From Methanobacteriota archaeon (GTDB taxonomy: Archaea > Thermoplasmatota > Thermoplasmata > RBG-16-68-12): DNA of 26,581 nucleotides. The stretch lies in contig VBLS01000170.1 of NCBI GenBank assembly GCA_005878635.1, positions 1 through 26,581 of the forward strand. The letters are read 5' to 3'. The notes under the pieces are model-generated. The model made no database searches, had not been told where the DNA came from, and saw only the letters and a list, made by a program, of their open reading frames with translations. Both the position numbers and the translations under genes were made by a program. Positions 15,447 through 21,981 of this stretch are shown here, piece after piece (position 1 is the first letter of the stretch; each line of letters begins with the position of its first letter).

Positions 15447-16319
15447 TCAGATCGGCGTGCCGGTCGACATGACGAGTTCTCGAAACGCCTTCATGATTGC
15501 CTTCGTCGTCGGCCCCGGCTTCCCATCGCCGATCGTCCGCCCGTCGACCTCGACGACCGGAGCGACCTCGGCCGCGGATCCGGTGATGAAGGCCTCGTCC
15601 GCCGCCCACATGTCGTACAGGGTGAAGAACTGTTCCTTGGCCTCCAGATGGAGGGACGGGGCGAGCTCGAGGACCGTCTCCCGCGTCACGCCCGGGAGGT
15701 TCGTCGAGGTGAACGGCGTCACGATCGTATGGTTGCGGACGATGAACACGTTCTCCGCGCTCGCCTCCGAGACGTAGCCGTGGATGTCGAGCATGAGCGC
15801 TTCATCGGCGCCGTACTGGTTCGCCTCGACCTTGGCCATGATGTTGTTCAGATAGTTGAGGGACTTGATCGACGGGCTCAGGCTCTGCGGGGGTACGCGG
15901 CGGTAGGACGAGGTCACGACCTTCAGGCCGCGTTCGTAGACGCGTCCGAGGAGGTTGATGCTCGGTTGCGCGATCACGATGATGCTCGGCCCGGACTTGG
16001 CCTTCCTCGGGTCGAGGCCCAGGTCCCCGGGTCCCCGGGTGATGATCGGGCGAATGTACCCTTCCCGCATCTCGTTCCGGCGGCAGGTGTCGAGGATGAT
16101 CTTCGACAGCGCCTCCTTGGAATGCGGGATCTTGAGGTCGATCGCCTTCGCGCTGTGGAAGAGCCGGTCCAGATGCCGCTCCAGCTTGAAGACCCGGCCA
16201 TTGTAGGCCCGAATGCCTTCGAAGACCCCGTCCCCGTATAGGAGGCCGTGATCGAACACGCTGACCTTCGCCTCGGATTGCGGGTAAAACTTGCCGTCGA
16301 CGTAGACACTCAATTCCAT
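15447..16319 (-). CDS. ilvE: branched-chain amino acid aminotransferase
   Basis: 290 residues, class IV (D-amino-acid-transferase fold) PLP aminotransferase that transfers amino groups between glutamate and the 2-oxo acids of Leu, Ile and Val. Signature blocks: VFDHGLLYGDGVFEGIRAYN (22-40), the PLP Lys at 152 in SPSIKSLNYLNNIMAK, DEALMLDIHGYVSEASAENV, LPGVTRETVLELA and DEAFITGSAAEVAPVVEVDG. The length is normal for IlvE. A D-amino-acid transaminase or aminodeoxychorismate lyase is less likely, given EGIRAY and the length. The ATG at 16319 lies 23 nt from the centre of a TATATA box, with no Shine-Dalgarno, so a leaderless mRNA is likely. Confidence 0.92.
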   Translation of the reverse strand: MELSVYVDGKFYPQSEAKVSVFDHGLLYGDGVFEGIRAYNGRVFKLERHLDRLFHSAKAIDLKIPHSKEALSKIILDTCRRNEMREGYIRPIITRGPGDLGLDPRKAKSGPSIIVIAQPSINLLGRVYERGLKVVTSSYRRVPPQSLSPSIKSLNYLNNIMAKVEANQYGADEALMLDIHGYVSEASAENVFIVRNHTIVTPFTSTNLPGVTRETVLELAPSLHLEAKEQFFTLYDMWAADEAFITGSAAEVAPVVEVDGRTIGDGKPGPTTKAIMKAFRELVMSTGTPI

Positions 16320-16337
16320 CTGGGGGCCCCCGGCCGC

Positions 16338-16346
16338 GTATATATC
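16338..16346 (-). promoter_or_regulatory. TATA box of ilvE
   Basis: GATATATAC on the minus strand, centred 23 nt upstream of the ilvE ATG, with a GC-rich spacer containing GGGGGCCCCC. The distance points to transcription starting at the ATG within a few bases. Confidence 0.65.
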
Positions 16347-16393
16347 ATCGCCTTCACTAATAGACTTTCTTCCCTGGGAGCCGAGCGCCGTCG

Positions 16394-17323
16394 TCAGCGG
16401 AACTTTTGCCCGGTCATCCGCTCGAACAACGCGACGTAGAGGTCGCTCACTTCCTTCGTCACGTCGGCGGGCAGCGGCGGGATGTCGGGTTCCGGTTTCC
16501 CCGCGGCCCGCGCGTCCATCAGTGCCTGATGGTAGCCGATCTTCCGGTAGTATTGACGCACGAACTCCTTGCTCAATTCGACCTGATGGCCGCGCTCGTA
16601 CTCCTTGAGGTCCCAGAATCGGTCCTCGTCTGCGGTGCCGAACGTGTCGACGAGCATGAGGTGGCGGTCGCCGTCCATCGCGAACTCCTTCTTCCCGTCG
16701 ACGTGGATTAGGCCCCGTCGCCTGACTTCGTCGTTGAGGCGCGAATCGATGGCCAGGACCGCATCGACGAGGTCATTGTACTCGTTCCGACTGAGTTTCG
16801 AGATCGCGAGCGCCTCGTCCCTCGTGAGTTCGCGATCGACCTTCTCGAGTTTCGTCGTCACCTCGACGAACGGCTCCGGCAGGGGCTCGCCGTAGGCGGG
16901 CACGTGGCCGGCGGGAAACCCGGCGTCCTCGGGCTGAATCCGCCCGGCCTTGAGCCGGTCGTGGAACGACCCGGCGACGTAGTAGCGCGCGATCACTTCC
17001 AGAGGGATGAGGAAGTTCTTCGTCGTGGGCTTGATCTTGTCGTAGTCCGGGATGACCTGAACGCGCCGCACCCGCATCCGGTTCGCGCCCTCCAGGCGGA
17101 GAAAATGGGTGCGGATCCCGAGGCCCTCGACCAGTTGGAACCAATGCGCGGAGGTCCGGCACAGGGTCTCCCCTTTGTGCGGGACCTGGGTCGGGATGAC
17201 CTTGTCGAAGACACTGATCTGATCCGTGAAGAAGAACTCGAGCTCTTGCGGGGAGACCTCGTAGACTTCCTTGACCTTGCCTTTCCGAAGGAGCCGAATC
17301 GTCCCGCCCCGGAGGCGGAAAAT
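16394..17323 (-). CDS. purC: phosphoribosylaminoimidazole-succinocarboxamide synthase, no canonical start codon
   Basis: SAICAR synthetase of purine synthesis, joining CAIR and aspartate with ATP hydrolysis. The conserved N-terminus is clear: IRLLRKGKVKEVYEV (ATP-binding strand pair), FFFTDQISVFDKVIPTQVPH, KGETLCRTSAHWF. Then follow KPTTKNFLIPLEVIARYYVA and, in the C-terminal part, IHVDGKKEFAMDGDRHLMLV and LSKEFVRQYYRKIG. The first ATG in frame (17077) would remove about 82 conserved residues. No ATG, GTG or TTG precedes it in the open part of the frame. ATT 17323 (309 residues) has GAGG 7 nt upstream. ATT 17299, directly before RLLRKGKV, is the other candidate. It lies just after the PfpI gene (stop 17335). 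Start uncertain; identity firm. Confidence 0.9.
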   Translation of the reverse strand: MFRLRGGTIRLLRKGKVKEVYEVSPQELEFFFTDQISVFDKVIPTQVPHKGETLCRTSAHWFQLVEGLGIRTHFLRLEGANRMRVRRVQVIPDYDKIKPTTKNFLIPLEVIARYYVAGSFHDRLKAGRIQPEDAGFPAGHVPAYGEPLPEPFVEVTTKLEKVDRELTRDEALAISKLSRNEYNDLVDAVLAIDSRLNDEVRRRGLIHVDGKKEFAMDGDRHLMLVDTFGTADEDRFWDLKEYERGHQVELSKEFVRQYYRKIGYHQALMDARAAGKPEPDIPPLPADVTKEVSDLYVALFERMTGQKFR

Positions 17324-17334
17324 GGACGGGCCTC

Positions 17335-17901
17335 TTAGGGATTTGGGTTCTCGCGGTATTCGAGATACTCCGCGACCTCGGCCGCGAGCTCCGGCGCGAA
17401 GTGTTTCCGGAGCAGGTGCAGCCCCAGATCGATCGAGGCCGTGATCCCGCCTGCGGTCGTCACGAGGCCATCCTCCACGATCCGTTGGTCAACGACCTGC
17501 GCGGTCCCTCGCAACTCGTCCATCGCACGGCGGTGCGTCGTCGCCTTCCGTCCGGCGAGCAGTCCCGCGGCCATCAAGATGAGGGCGCCCGTACACACGC
17601 TGGCCACGGGCTTTTCGGTCCCGAAGTCCAGCAGGGACTTGAGCCAGTCCGAATCCCGGACGACCTCCCGTCGGCCGGAACCGCCGGGGATGATGAGGAG
17701 ATCGATCGCCTCGAGGTCCCGCCGCACCTCGTGGGCGAGGAATTTCATGCCCAACTCGCCGGTGATCTGCTCCTTGAGGGCTCGGAAGCGGATGGACAGG
17801 TCGAGGGGAGGATGGAGTTGCTTCGCGGCCCCCAGCACCTCGTACACGCCGACCACATCGAGCTCCTCGACGCCGTCGAAGACGAAGATGGCGACCCGCA
17901 C
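17335..17901 (-). CDS. DJ-1/PfpI (ThiJ) family protein
   Basis: 188 residues, class I glutamine-amidotransferase-like fold. The N-terminus MRVAIFVFDGVEELDVVGVY is typical of the ThiJ/AraC-amidotransferase group. DLLIIPGGSGRREVV provides the oxyanion loop, and the nucleophile elbow VASVCTGALILMAAGLL puts the reactive Cys at 103, followed by the usual THR segment (TTHRRAMDEL). Relatives include isonitrile hydratases, glyoxalase III and chaperone/deglycase proteins; the reaction here cannot be specified. The start is GTG 17901. Its TATA box (TTAAAAT, 17930-17924) is centred about 26 nt away, so the mRNA is likely leaderless. purC follows after 11 nt. Confidence 0.85.
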   Translation of the reverse strand: MRVAIFVFDGVEELDVVGVYEVLGAAKQLHPPLDLSIRFRALKEQITGELGMKFLAHEVRRDLEAIDLLIIPGGSGRREVVRDSDWLKSLLDFGTEKPVASVCTGALILMAAGLLAGRKATTHRRAMDELRGTAQVVDQRIVEDGLVTTAGGITASIDLGLHLLRKHFAPELAAEVAEYLEYRENPNP

Positions 17902-17923
17902 GGATCGGAGGTAGGACTACTCG

Positions 17924-17930
17924 ATTTTAA
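17924..17930 (-). promoter_or_regulatory. TATA box of the PfpI gene, overlapping the HAD phosphatase stop codon
   Basis: Minus strand TTAAAAT, centred about 26 nt upstream of GTG 17901. The TAA at 17929-17927 is the stop codon of the preceding HAD gene. This is the third such overlap in the window. Confidence 0.65.
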
Positions 17931-18583
17931 CCATTGCTGTCTGATTCCGCGGCCCGGGGGCTTTCCTTGCGGATGAGCCACCGTTGGGCCTCGCCGAAAT
18001 CCGACGCCTCGAAGTCCACATGGTCCCGCAGCTTCCCGCCGGAGTTGATCGCCAGGCGGGTCCCGGCCTCCGCGAGCAAGGGTACGTCCATCATGCCGTC
18101 GCCCACCGCGAGGATCTCGTCCTTCCGAATGCTCCACTTGGCCGCGAGTTCACGCACGATCTCGCCCTTGCGGCGCGGGCTCACGTAGATCGTCACGTCT
18201 CCCGTGAACACCCCGTCCTCGTAATGGAATTCGTTGCTGAAGACCGTGTCCGCGTTAAAGAGGGCCAGGGCCGATTCCGCCACCTCCCTCGGGCCGCCGG
18301 TGACCAGCACGACCTTCGTCGAGCGGGCCTGCAGCCAGGCGACGAAGTCCTTCGCGCCCGGCATCGGCCGGAGCTCCCGGGCGGCCCGGAGGATTTGCGC
18401 GCGGGTCAAGCCCCGAAGGCGCGCCGCCCGCAGACGGAAGCCTTCCTCCCAGTCGATCCGGCCATCGATTCCCTCCCGCGTGATCGCCGCGACCTCCGCC
18501 TCCCTGCCCACGAGGGCGGCCAGCTCCGGGAGGAACTCGTTGAAGATCAGCGTGTTCTCTAGGTCGAAAACGACGAGCTTCAG
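17927..18583 (-). CDS. HAD-superfamily phosphatase (SerB-like), with apparent CTG start
   Basis: 218 residues. HAD motif I is at residues 7-11 of (L)KLVVFDLENTLIFNEF: nucleophile D7, with Glu at position 9 where DxD is usual (DxE occurs in ThrH-type and some archaeal relatives). Motif II is VVLVTGGPREVAES, the motif III Lys is in SPRRKGEIV, and motif IV is AVGDGMMDVPLLAEAG (GDGxxD with Met for the usual Asn). The cap region and sequence fit the phosphoserine-phosphatase-like group; the substrate is not proven. The frame has a TAA in the TATA box and no ATG, GTG or TTG before motif I. The first, GTG 18511, would delete the catalytic Asp. CTG 18583 sits where homologues have the initiator Met, about 32 nt from the TATA-box centre (18612-18619). 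Confidence 0.85.
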   Translation of the reverse strand: MKLVVFDLENTLIFNEFLPELAALVGREAEVAAITREGIDGRIDWEEGFRLRAARLRGLTRAQILRAARELRPMPGAKDFVAWLQARSTKVVLVTGGPREVAESALALFNADTVFSNEFHYEDGVFTGDVTIYVSPRRKGEIVRELAAKWSIRKDEILAVGDGMMDVPLLAEAGTRLAINSGGKLRDHVDFEASDFGEAQRWLIRKESPRAAESDSNG

Positions 18584-18611
18584 TCGAGCGCCCCATTCGG
18601 GGACGCGGCGG

Positions 18612-18619
18612 TTTTATTT
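18612..18619 (-). promoter_or_regulatory. TATA box of the HAD phosphatase gene
   Basis: Minus strand AAATAAAA, predicting a transcription start near 18589, only about 6 nt before CTG 18583. The short leader leaves no room for a Shine-Dalgarno. Confidence 0.55.
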
Positions 18620-18661
18620 GAGTCCTTCCCTAGATGCTCCCGAACGTCGGCGGTCCGCGCG

Positions 18662-19411
18662 TCAGAAGACCTCCATGTCCCCGTGGACCTCGAGGCCTTG
18701 GTCCGTGATGCTGTACGGCTTCACGGACCGCGGGTGTTTGAGACGCCGCATCTTGATGACTTGAATCACGAGCTGGACCTCGCCATTCTCGCGCTCGTTG
18801 AACCGGAGGCCGATCACGCCGTCGGAGACGTACTCGACGAGGCCGTCGCGGGAGGACCGCGGGTTCTCGTCCTTCACTTCCGCCGTGAAGACGCAGGTGG
18901 CCCCCGTGGACTTGAGCTGCTTGCAGAGCGCGAACAGCTTCTCCCGCCTCTCCTTGTCATCGACGAAGAGCATGTTCAGGAGGCTGACGGAGTCGATCGC
19001 GACCCGCGACGCGCCGCTGCGTTTGATGAAGTCCGGGAGCTCGGACCGGATTCGGGTGACCGTCGTCTTCGCGTCGACCGGCTCGAGCTTCACGATGTGG
19101 AGCTTCTTGTCCTTGAGGTATTTCTTGAGCTCCCATCCGAATGAGGCCGCGTTGGCGACGACGGAGTCGACGTCTTCTTCGAGGGAGATGAAGACCCCTT
19201 TCTCGCCGTTGATCAGGCCCTGCATCAGGAACTGAAGCGCGAAGGTCGTCTTGCCGGTCCCGAACGATCCGAGGACCGTGATGATGTGGCCGGCCGGGAC
19301 GCCCCGGCCGAGCATCTCGTCCAGCCCGTCGATGCCCGTGAGGACGAAGCCCTCAGGGATCCCTTCGTCGGCCTCCGTCGCGTCCTTCGTCGCCGCCTCA
19401 GAATCCCCCAT
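18662..19411 (-). CDS. KaiC/RAD55-like RecA-superfamily ATPase (active type)
   Basis: 249 residues, a single KaiC-like domain. Walker A at about 48-56 is intact (LGSFGTGKTTFAL); Walker B ends at D140 (ASRVAIDSVSLL). Other KaiC features are GIDGLDEMLGRGVPAGHIIT before Walker A, GVFISLEEDVDSV, the RSSRDGLVEYVSDGVIGLRF segment and the C-terminal KMRRLKHPRSVKPYSIT followed by GLEVHGDMEVF. Archaeal single-domain KaiC homologues are ATPases implicated in signalling or regulation; the partner is usually unknown. The ATG 19411 has GAGGTGG a few nt upstream. It lies 9 nt after the stop of a second KaiC-like gene with a broken Walker A, so the two are very probably co-expressed and may form a hetero-oligomer. 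Confidence 0.9.
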   Translation of the reverse strand: MGDSEAATKDATEADEGIPEGFVLTGIDGLDEMLGRGVPAGHIITVLGSFGTGKTTFALQFLMQGLINGEKGVFISLEEDVDSVVANAASFGWELKKYLKDKKLHIVKLEPVDAKTTVTRIRSELPDFIKRSGASRVAIDSVSLLNMLFVDDKERREKLFALCKQLKSTGATCVFTAEVKDENPRSSRDGLVEYVSDGVIGLRFNERENGEVQLVIQVIKMRRLKHPRSVKPYSITDQGLEVHGDMEVF

Positions 19412-19420
19412 CGTCCCACC

Positions 19421-20311
19421 TCAGGAGATTCGTTCCATATACACGACGACGAGCCCGTTGTACGACGAGACCATCGTCGGGAATCGCGCGATCTTGTCCC
19501 GCGGCAAGTGCGGCAGGACGCCCGTGAATTTCTCCAGGTACATGTACCGCTGCCGCGTGCTCGACCGCGGAGAGGAGCGCCACTCGAACACGAGGCAGCC
19601 ATCCGTGCTGTCCATGAGGAGCTGCTCCTGTCGTCGTTCGAGGATCCCGCGGGTCAGGAGGAGGTAGACGAGGCCGTCCCATCCCTTCGCGGCGCGTTGC
19701 AGGCCCTTGACTGTCGTGACGAGGTCCTTCGGCTCGACAAGGTCCGAGATCGCCAGGTCGGTGAGGGAATCGATGACGACGACCGCGTCCCGCGCATTCT
19801 CATCGAGGAACGCAATCAACTCTTCCAGGAGGTTCGTCGATGGAAGATCGAACGGGTCCTCCTGATGCGTCCACGAGGCCGGGACGGCGCTGTGTCGGAA
19901 ATAGGCGGCCGAGAAATCCTTGAACACCGTCCGGTCGCGGAACGCTCGATAGTACTCTCCGTTGAAAGAGGTCGCGAGCTCCTGAAGGATGATTTCCTTC
20001 GAACGGGAGAAGGTCACGTAGCAGACGCGCTCCGGGAGTTCGGAGTCGTCGCAATGGTCCCCGAGGTAGTATCGGCGCGCCTCCGGGCGCTCATGGACCA
20101 GGGCCGTCTTCGAGGCCGCCGTGTAGATGTACTCTTGCATCCCCGCCCCGATGTCTCCCAACAGCAGGATCGTCGATCCACTGGGGAATCCGCCATTCAC
20201 GATGCTGTCGAGATCCGCGATGCCGGTCGGCACCTTGCGGACCCGCATCGGTTCGGTCGGAGCCGGCAGAGCGTCGAGGCTGAAGACGGCGCTCTCTCTC
20301 GTTAGAGCCAT
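19421..20311 (-). CDS. KaiC/RAD55-like protein with degenerate Walker A
   Basis: 296 residues from ATG 20311. The fold is KaiC-like: VPTGIADLDSIVNGGFPSGS, RVCYVTFSRSKEIILQELAT, Walker B at about 175-181 (DAVVVIDSLTDLAI) and a C-terminal RQRYMYLEKFTGVLPHLP. The P-loop reads LLLGDIGAGMQEYIY: the GxxGxGK(T/S) Lys and Thr are replaced by Met and Gln, so ATP hydrolysis is unlikely here. It is probably a non-catalytic or regulatory partner of the intact KaiC-like ATPase encoded 9 nt downstream. A TATA-like CTTTATG (about 20343-20349) supports the ATG at 20311 with a 9-nt leader. An alternative GTG at 20422 is 25 nt below a second AT-rich box and would add 37 low-complexity residues. Confidence 0.82.
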   Translation of the reverse strand: MALTRESAVFSLDALPAPTEPMRVRKVPTGIADLDSIVNGGFPSGSTILLLGDIGAGMQEYIYTAASKTALVHERPEARRYYLGDHCDDSELPERVCYVTFSRSKEIILQELATSFNGEYYRAFRDRTVFKDFSAAYFRHSAVPASWTHQEDPFDLPSTNLLEELIAFLDENARDAVVVIDSLTDLAISDLVEPKDLVTTVKGLQRAAKGWDGLVYLLLTRGILERRQEQLLMDSTDGCLVFEWRSSPRSSTRQRYMYLEKFTGVLPHLPRDKIARFPTMVSSYNGLVVVYMERIS

Positions 20312-20323
20312 CCCAATCGGATG
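20309..20323. promoter_or_regulatory. inverted repeat copy 2 (CATCC-N5-GGATG)
   Basis: CATCC-CAATC-GGATG. It shares the 11-mer CCAATCGGATG with the longer palindrome at 20428-20445. It overlaps the proposed start codon and predicted transcription start of the degenerate KaiC-like gene, where a bound factor would block expression. The role is inferred. Confidence 0.35.
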
Positions 20324-20427
20324 CACGAATCCCGCTCGGGCCCATAAAGCACTTTTGTAAAGGGTCGATCCGAACGACGGATTCCGGCGCGATGCCGACT
20401 TGCCGGGGTTCCTTCGGCTCACCGACT

Positions 20428-20445
20428 TTCATCCAATCGGATGAA
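20428..20445. promoter_or_regulatory. 18-bp palindrome in the KaiC/membrane-protein intergenic region
   Basis: TTCATCC-AATC-GGATGAA, perfect 7-bp arms with a 4-bp spacer, next to an AT-rich box (about 20441-20452) in the 297-nt divergent gap between the KaiC pair and the membrane zinc-ribbon gene. No gene was seen elsewhere in this gap. Confidence 0.45.
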
Positions 20446-20608
20446 TAAATTAAGAGCACAGGATGGAGCGTTCGAATGGCGCCGACGTCCGCCCACACGT
20501 CCATCGTGCGTCCGAACCCTTCATGGGGTCGGTGATTATCAGGTCCCGATAGCCACATCGTCACGTTGAAGTGGCCTACCCACGCTGGCATGGCTGCCGG
20601 AGGGAACT

Positions 20609-21088
20609 ATGGCGAAGGTTCGAAACCCCCTCGCGGGCTTCGGAATCACGATTGCGTCAGCCCTCGGCTTCTCCTTCTTCATGTGCGTCCCGATCTTGTT
20701 CTTGCCGCAGGCGGAACTCGTCTACTTCTACCTGCCTTTCGCCCTGTTCGGCGTCGGCGCCTTCGCCGGCCGGAGCGGGTTCCTCGGGACGCTGGGCTTC
20801 ATCGGGGCGACGATGGGCGCGTTCCTCGGCGTGTACGCGTTCCAATCGGTCTTCCTCCCGCAAGGCTGGCCCCTGTGGTTCTCGGACTGGGCAATCCTGA
20901 TGGACGCCGCGTTCGGAGCCTGCTGCGGCATTGGGGGCCTCGCGTCCGGCAAGCTCGGCCTGCGACGGATCGAGCGCATGTCGGAGACGGGCCTCAAGAT
21001 GCGCCGTTGCCTCAAGTGCGGGGCGAAGGTCGGCATCGCGGCCCGCAAGTGTTGGTCGTGCCGGGCCTACTTGCCGCCGACCGGGTAG
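20609..21088 (+). CDS. multi-spanning membrane protein with C-terminal zinc ribbon
   Basis: 159 residues. Three to four hydrophobic segments are visible (about 10-35, 38-58, 60-80, 95-115): GFGITIASALGFSFFMCVPI, YFYLPFALFGVGAFAG, LGFIGATMGAFLGVYAF and DAAFGACCGIGGLASG. A cytoplasmic tail ends in a zinc ribbon, CLKCGAKVGIAARKCWSCRA. The design (membrane anchor plus zinc ribbon) is common in uncharacterised archaeal proteins; no named family was recognised. ATG 20609 has Shine-Dalgarno GGAGG with 5-nt spacing. It converges on the RPA operon, with 5 nt between the stop codons. Confidence 0.8.
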   Translation: MAKVRNPLAGFGITIASALGFSFFMCVPILFLPQAELVYFYLPFALFGVGAFAGRSGFLGTLGFIGATMGAFLGVYAFQSVFLPQGWPLWFSDWAILMDAAFGACCGIGGLASGKLGLRRIERMSETGLKMRRCLKCGAKVGIAARKCWSCRAYLPPTG

Positions 21089-21093
21089 CCAGT

Positions 21094-21981
21094 TCAGATC
21101 TTCTTCATCCGTCCGAGGATCGGCTCGTAGATCAGGCCCTTGTCGAGGAGCGCATTGATCGACTCCTCGAGCGAGTCCTTCGATACGCCTCGCGTCGTCG
21201 CGGTCTCGAGGATCCCTTCCCACGGCGCCCCCTTGCCGTCCGCGTCCAAGGCCGCAATGATTTCGAGGACCTTGCCTTCCGATTCATCCGCCTCGCGGCT
21301 CGGTTCCGCCTTGGTCGGCCGCGGGGCGTCGACGGTCGGCTCGCCGGGCGCGATCGGCTCGCGGTACTCCGGGAGCAGGTACCGCAGGCCCTCGGCGAGC
21401 ATCGCCATGTAGCGGGACAGGTCGACCTTCCCGTAATGGTTCACCGCCTGGACGATCCCGTCGGCGATTGACTCCTTGACGCCGACCTTCACGAGGCCTT
21501 CCTTCGTCGGCGGGTCCATCTTCTGGGCCTCCGCCATCGCATCGAGGCGCTTCTGGAGCGACCGGCAGGCCTCGAGGATCCAATAGTCCCGGACGCTTTC
21601 GTCGACGGACTTGATCACTTCCGGGCGGATCGAGGTGTACGTCGTCCCGGGTTGCGGCGAGTAGATCCGGCTCTTCCCGACGATGGCCCCGAAGACGGGA
21701 GGCTTGAGCTTCGACAGCGCCGAGGCGGCCTCCGGCTGGTACTGGCCCGCGTACACGTGGAAGGTGCCCGTCGGATCCGAGACGCGGGCGCGCCACATCG
21801 GCTGCCCGTCCGTTCCGACGTTCTCGACGTCCGTGATGACGCCGACGACGAAGACGCGGTTCACCTTGGCGCCGAGGGGCGTGACGATGTACGACGGCGG
21901 ACGCTCGCCGGTGCCCTCGGTCTCCAGGTTCGCGTCGTTGTACTCGGAGGCGAAGAGCCGCCAGGCCACCTCGCGGATCAC
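21094..21981 (-). CDS. RPA-associated OB-fold protein (COG3390-type)
   Basis: 295 residues. The N-terminal half is an OB-fold domain (RVFVVGVITDVENVG, MWRARVSDPTGTFHVYAGQY, VFGAIVGKSRIYSP). The C-terminal third is a winged-helix-like segment (LEIIAALDADGKGAPWEGIL ... SLEESINALLDKGLIYEP). This domain order and its position directly after an RPA gene match the archaeal 'RPA-associated protein' family, which partners RPA in single-stranded-DNA binding. GTG 21981 overlaps the RPA stop codon in GTGA, with GGAGGGA a few nt upstream, so the two are translationally coupled. The frame is open far upstream, but that is only the shadow of RPA. Confidence 0.88.
   Translation of the reverse strand: MIREVAWRLFASEYNDANLETEGTGERPPSYIVTPLGAKVNRVFVVGVITDVENVGTDGQPMWRARVSDPTGTFHVYAGQYQPEAASALSKLKPPVFGAIVGKSRIYSPQPGTTYTSIRPEVIKSVDESVRDYWILEACRSLQKRLDAMAEAQKMDPPTKEGLVKVGVKESIADGIVQAVNHYGKVDLSRYMAMLAEGLRYLLPEYREPIAPGEPTVDAPRPTKAEPSREADESEGKVLEIIAALDADGKGAPWEGILETATTRGVSKDSLEESINALLDKGLIYEPILGRMKKI

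Noticed and set aside
16322..16331. GGGGGCCCCC palindrome between the ilvE TATA box and start
   Set aside because: A simple G/C run in a GC-rich genome, and too short to claim as an operator.
18255..18596. Frame starting at ATG 18596 as the true HAD phosphatase N-terminus
   Set aside because: It does not encode the HAD motif I and reads as Arg/Gly-rich shadow. It would be relevant only if a one-base indel were shown.
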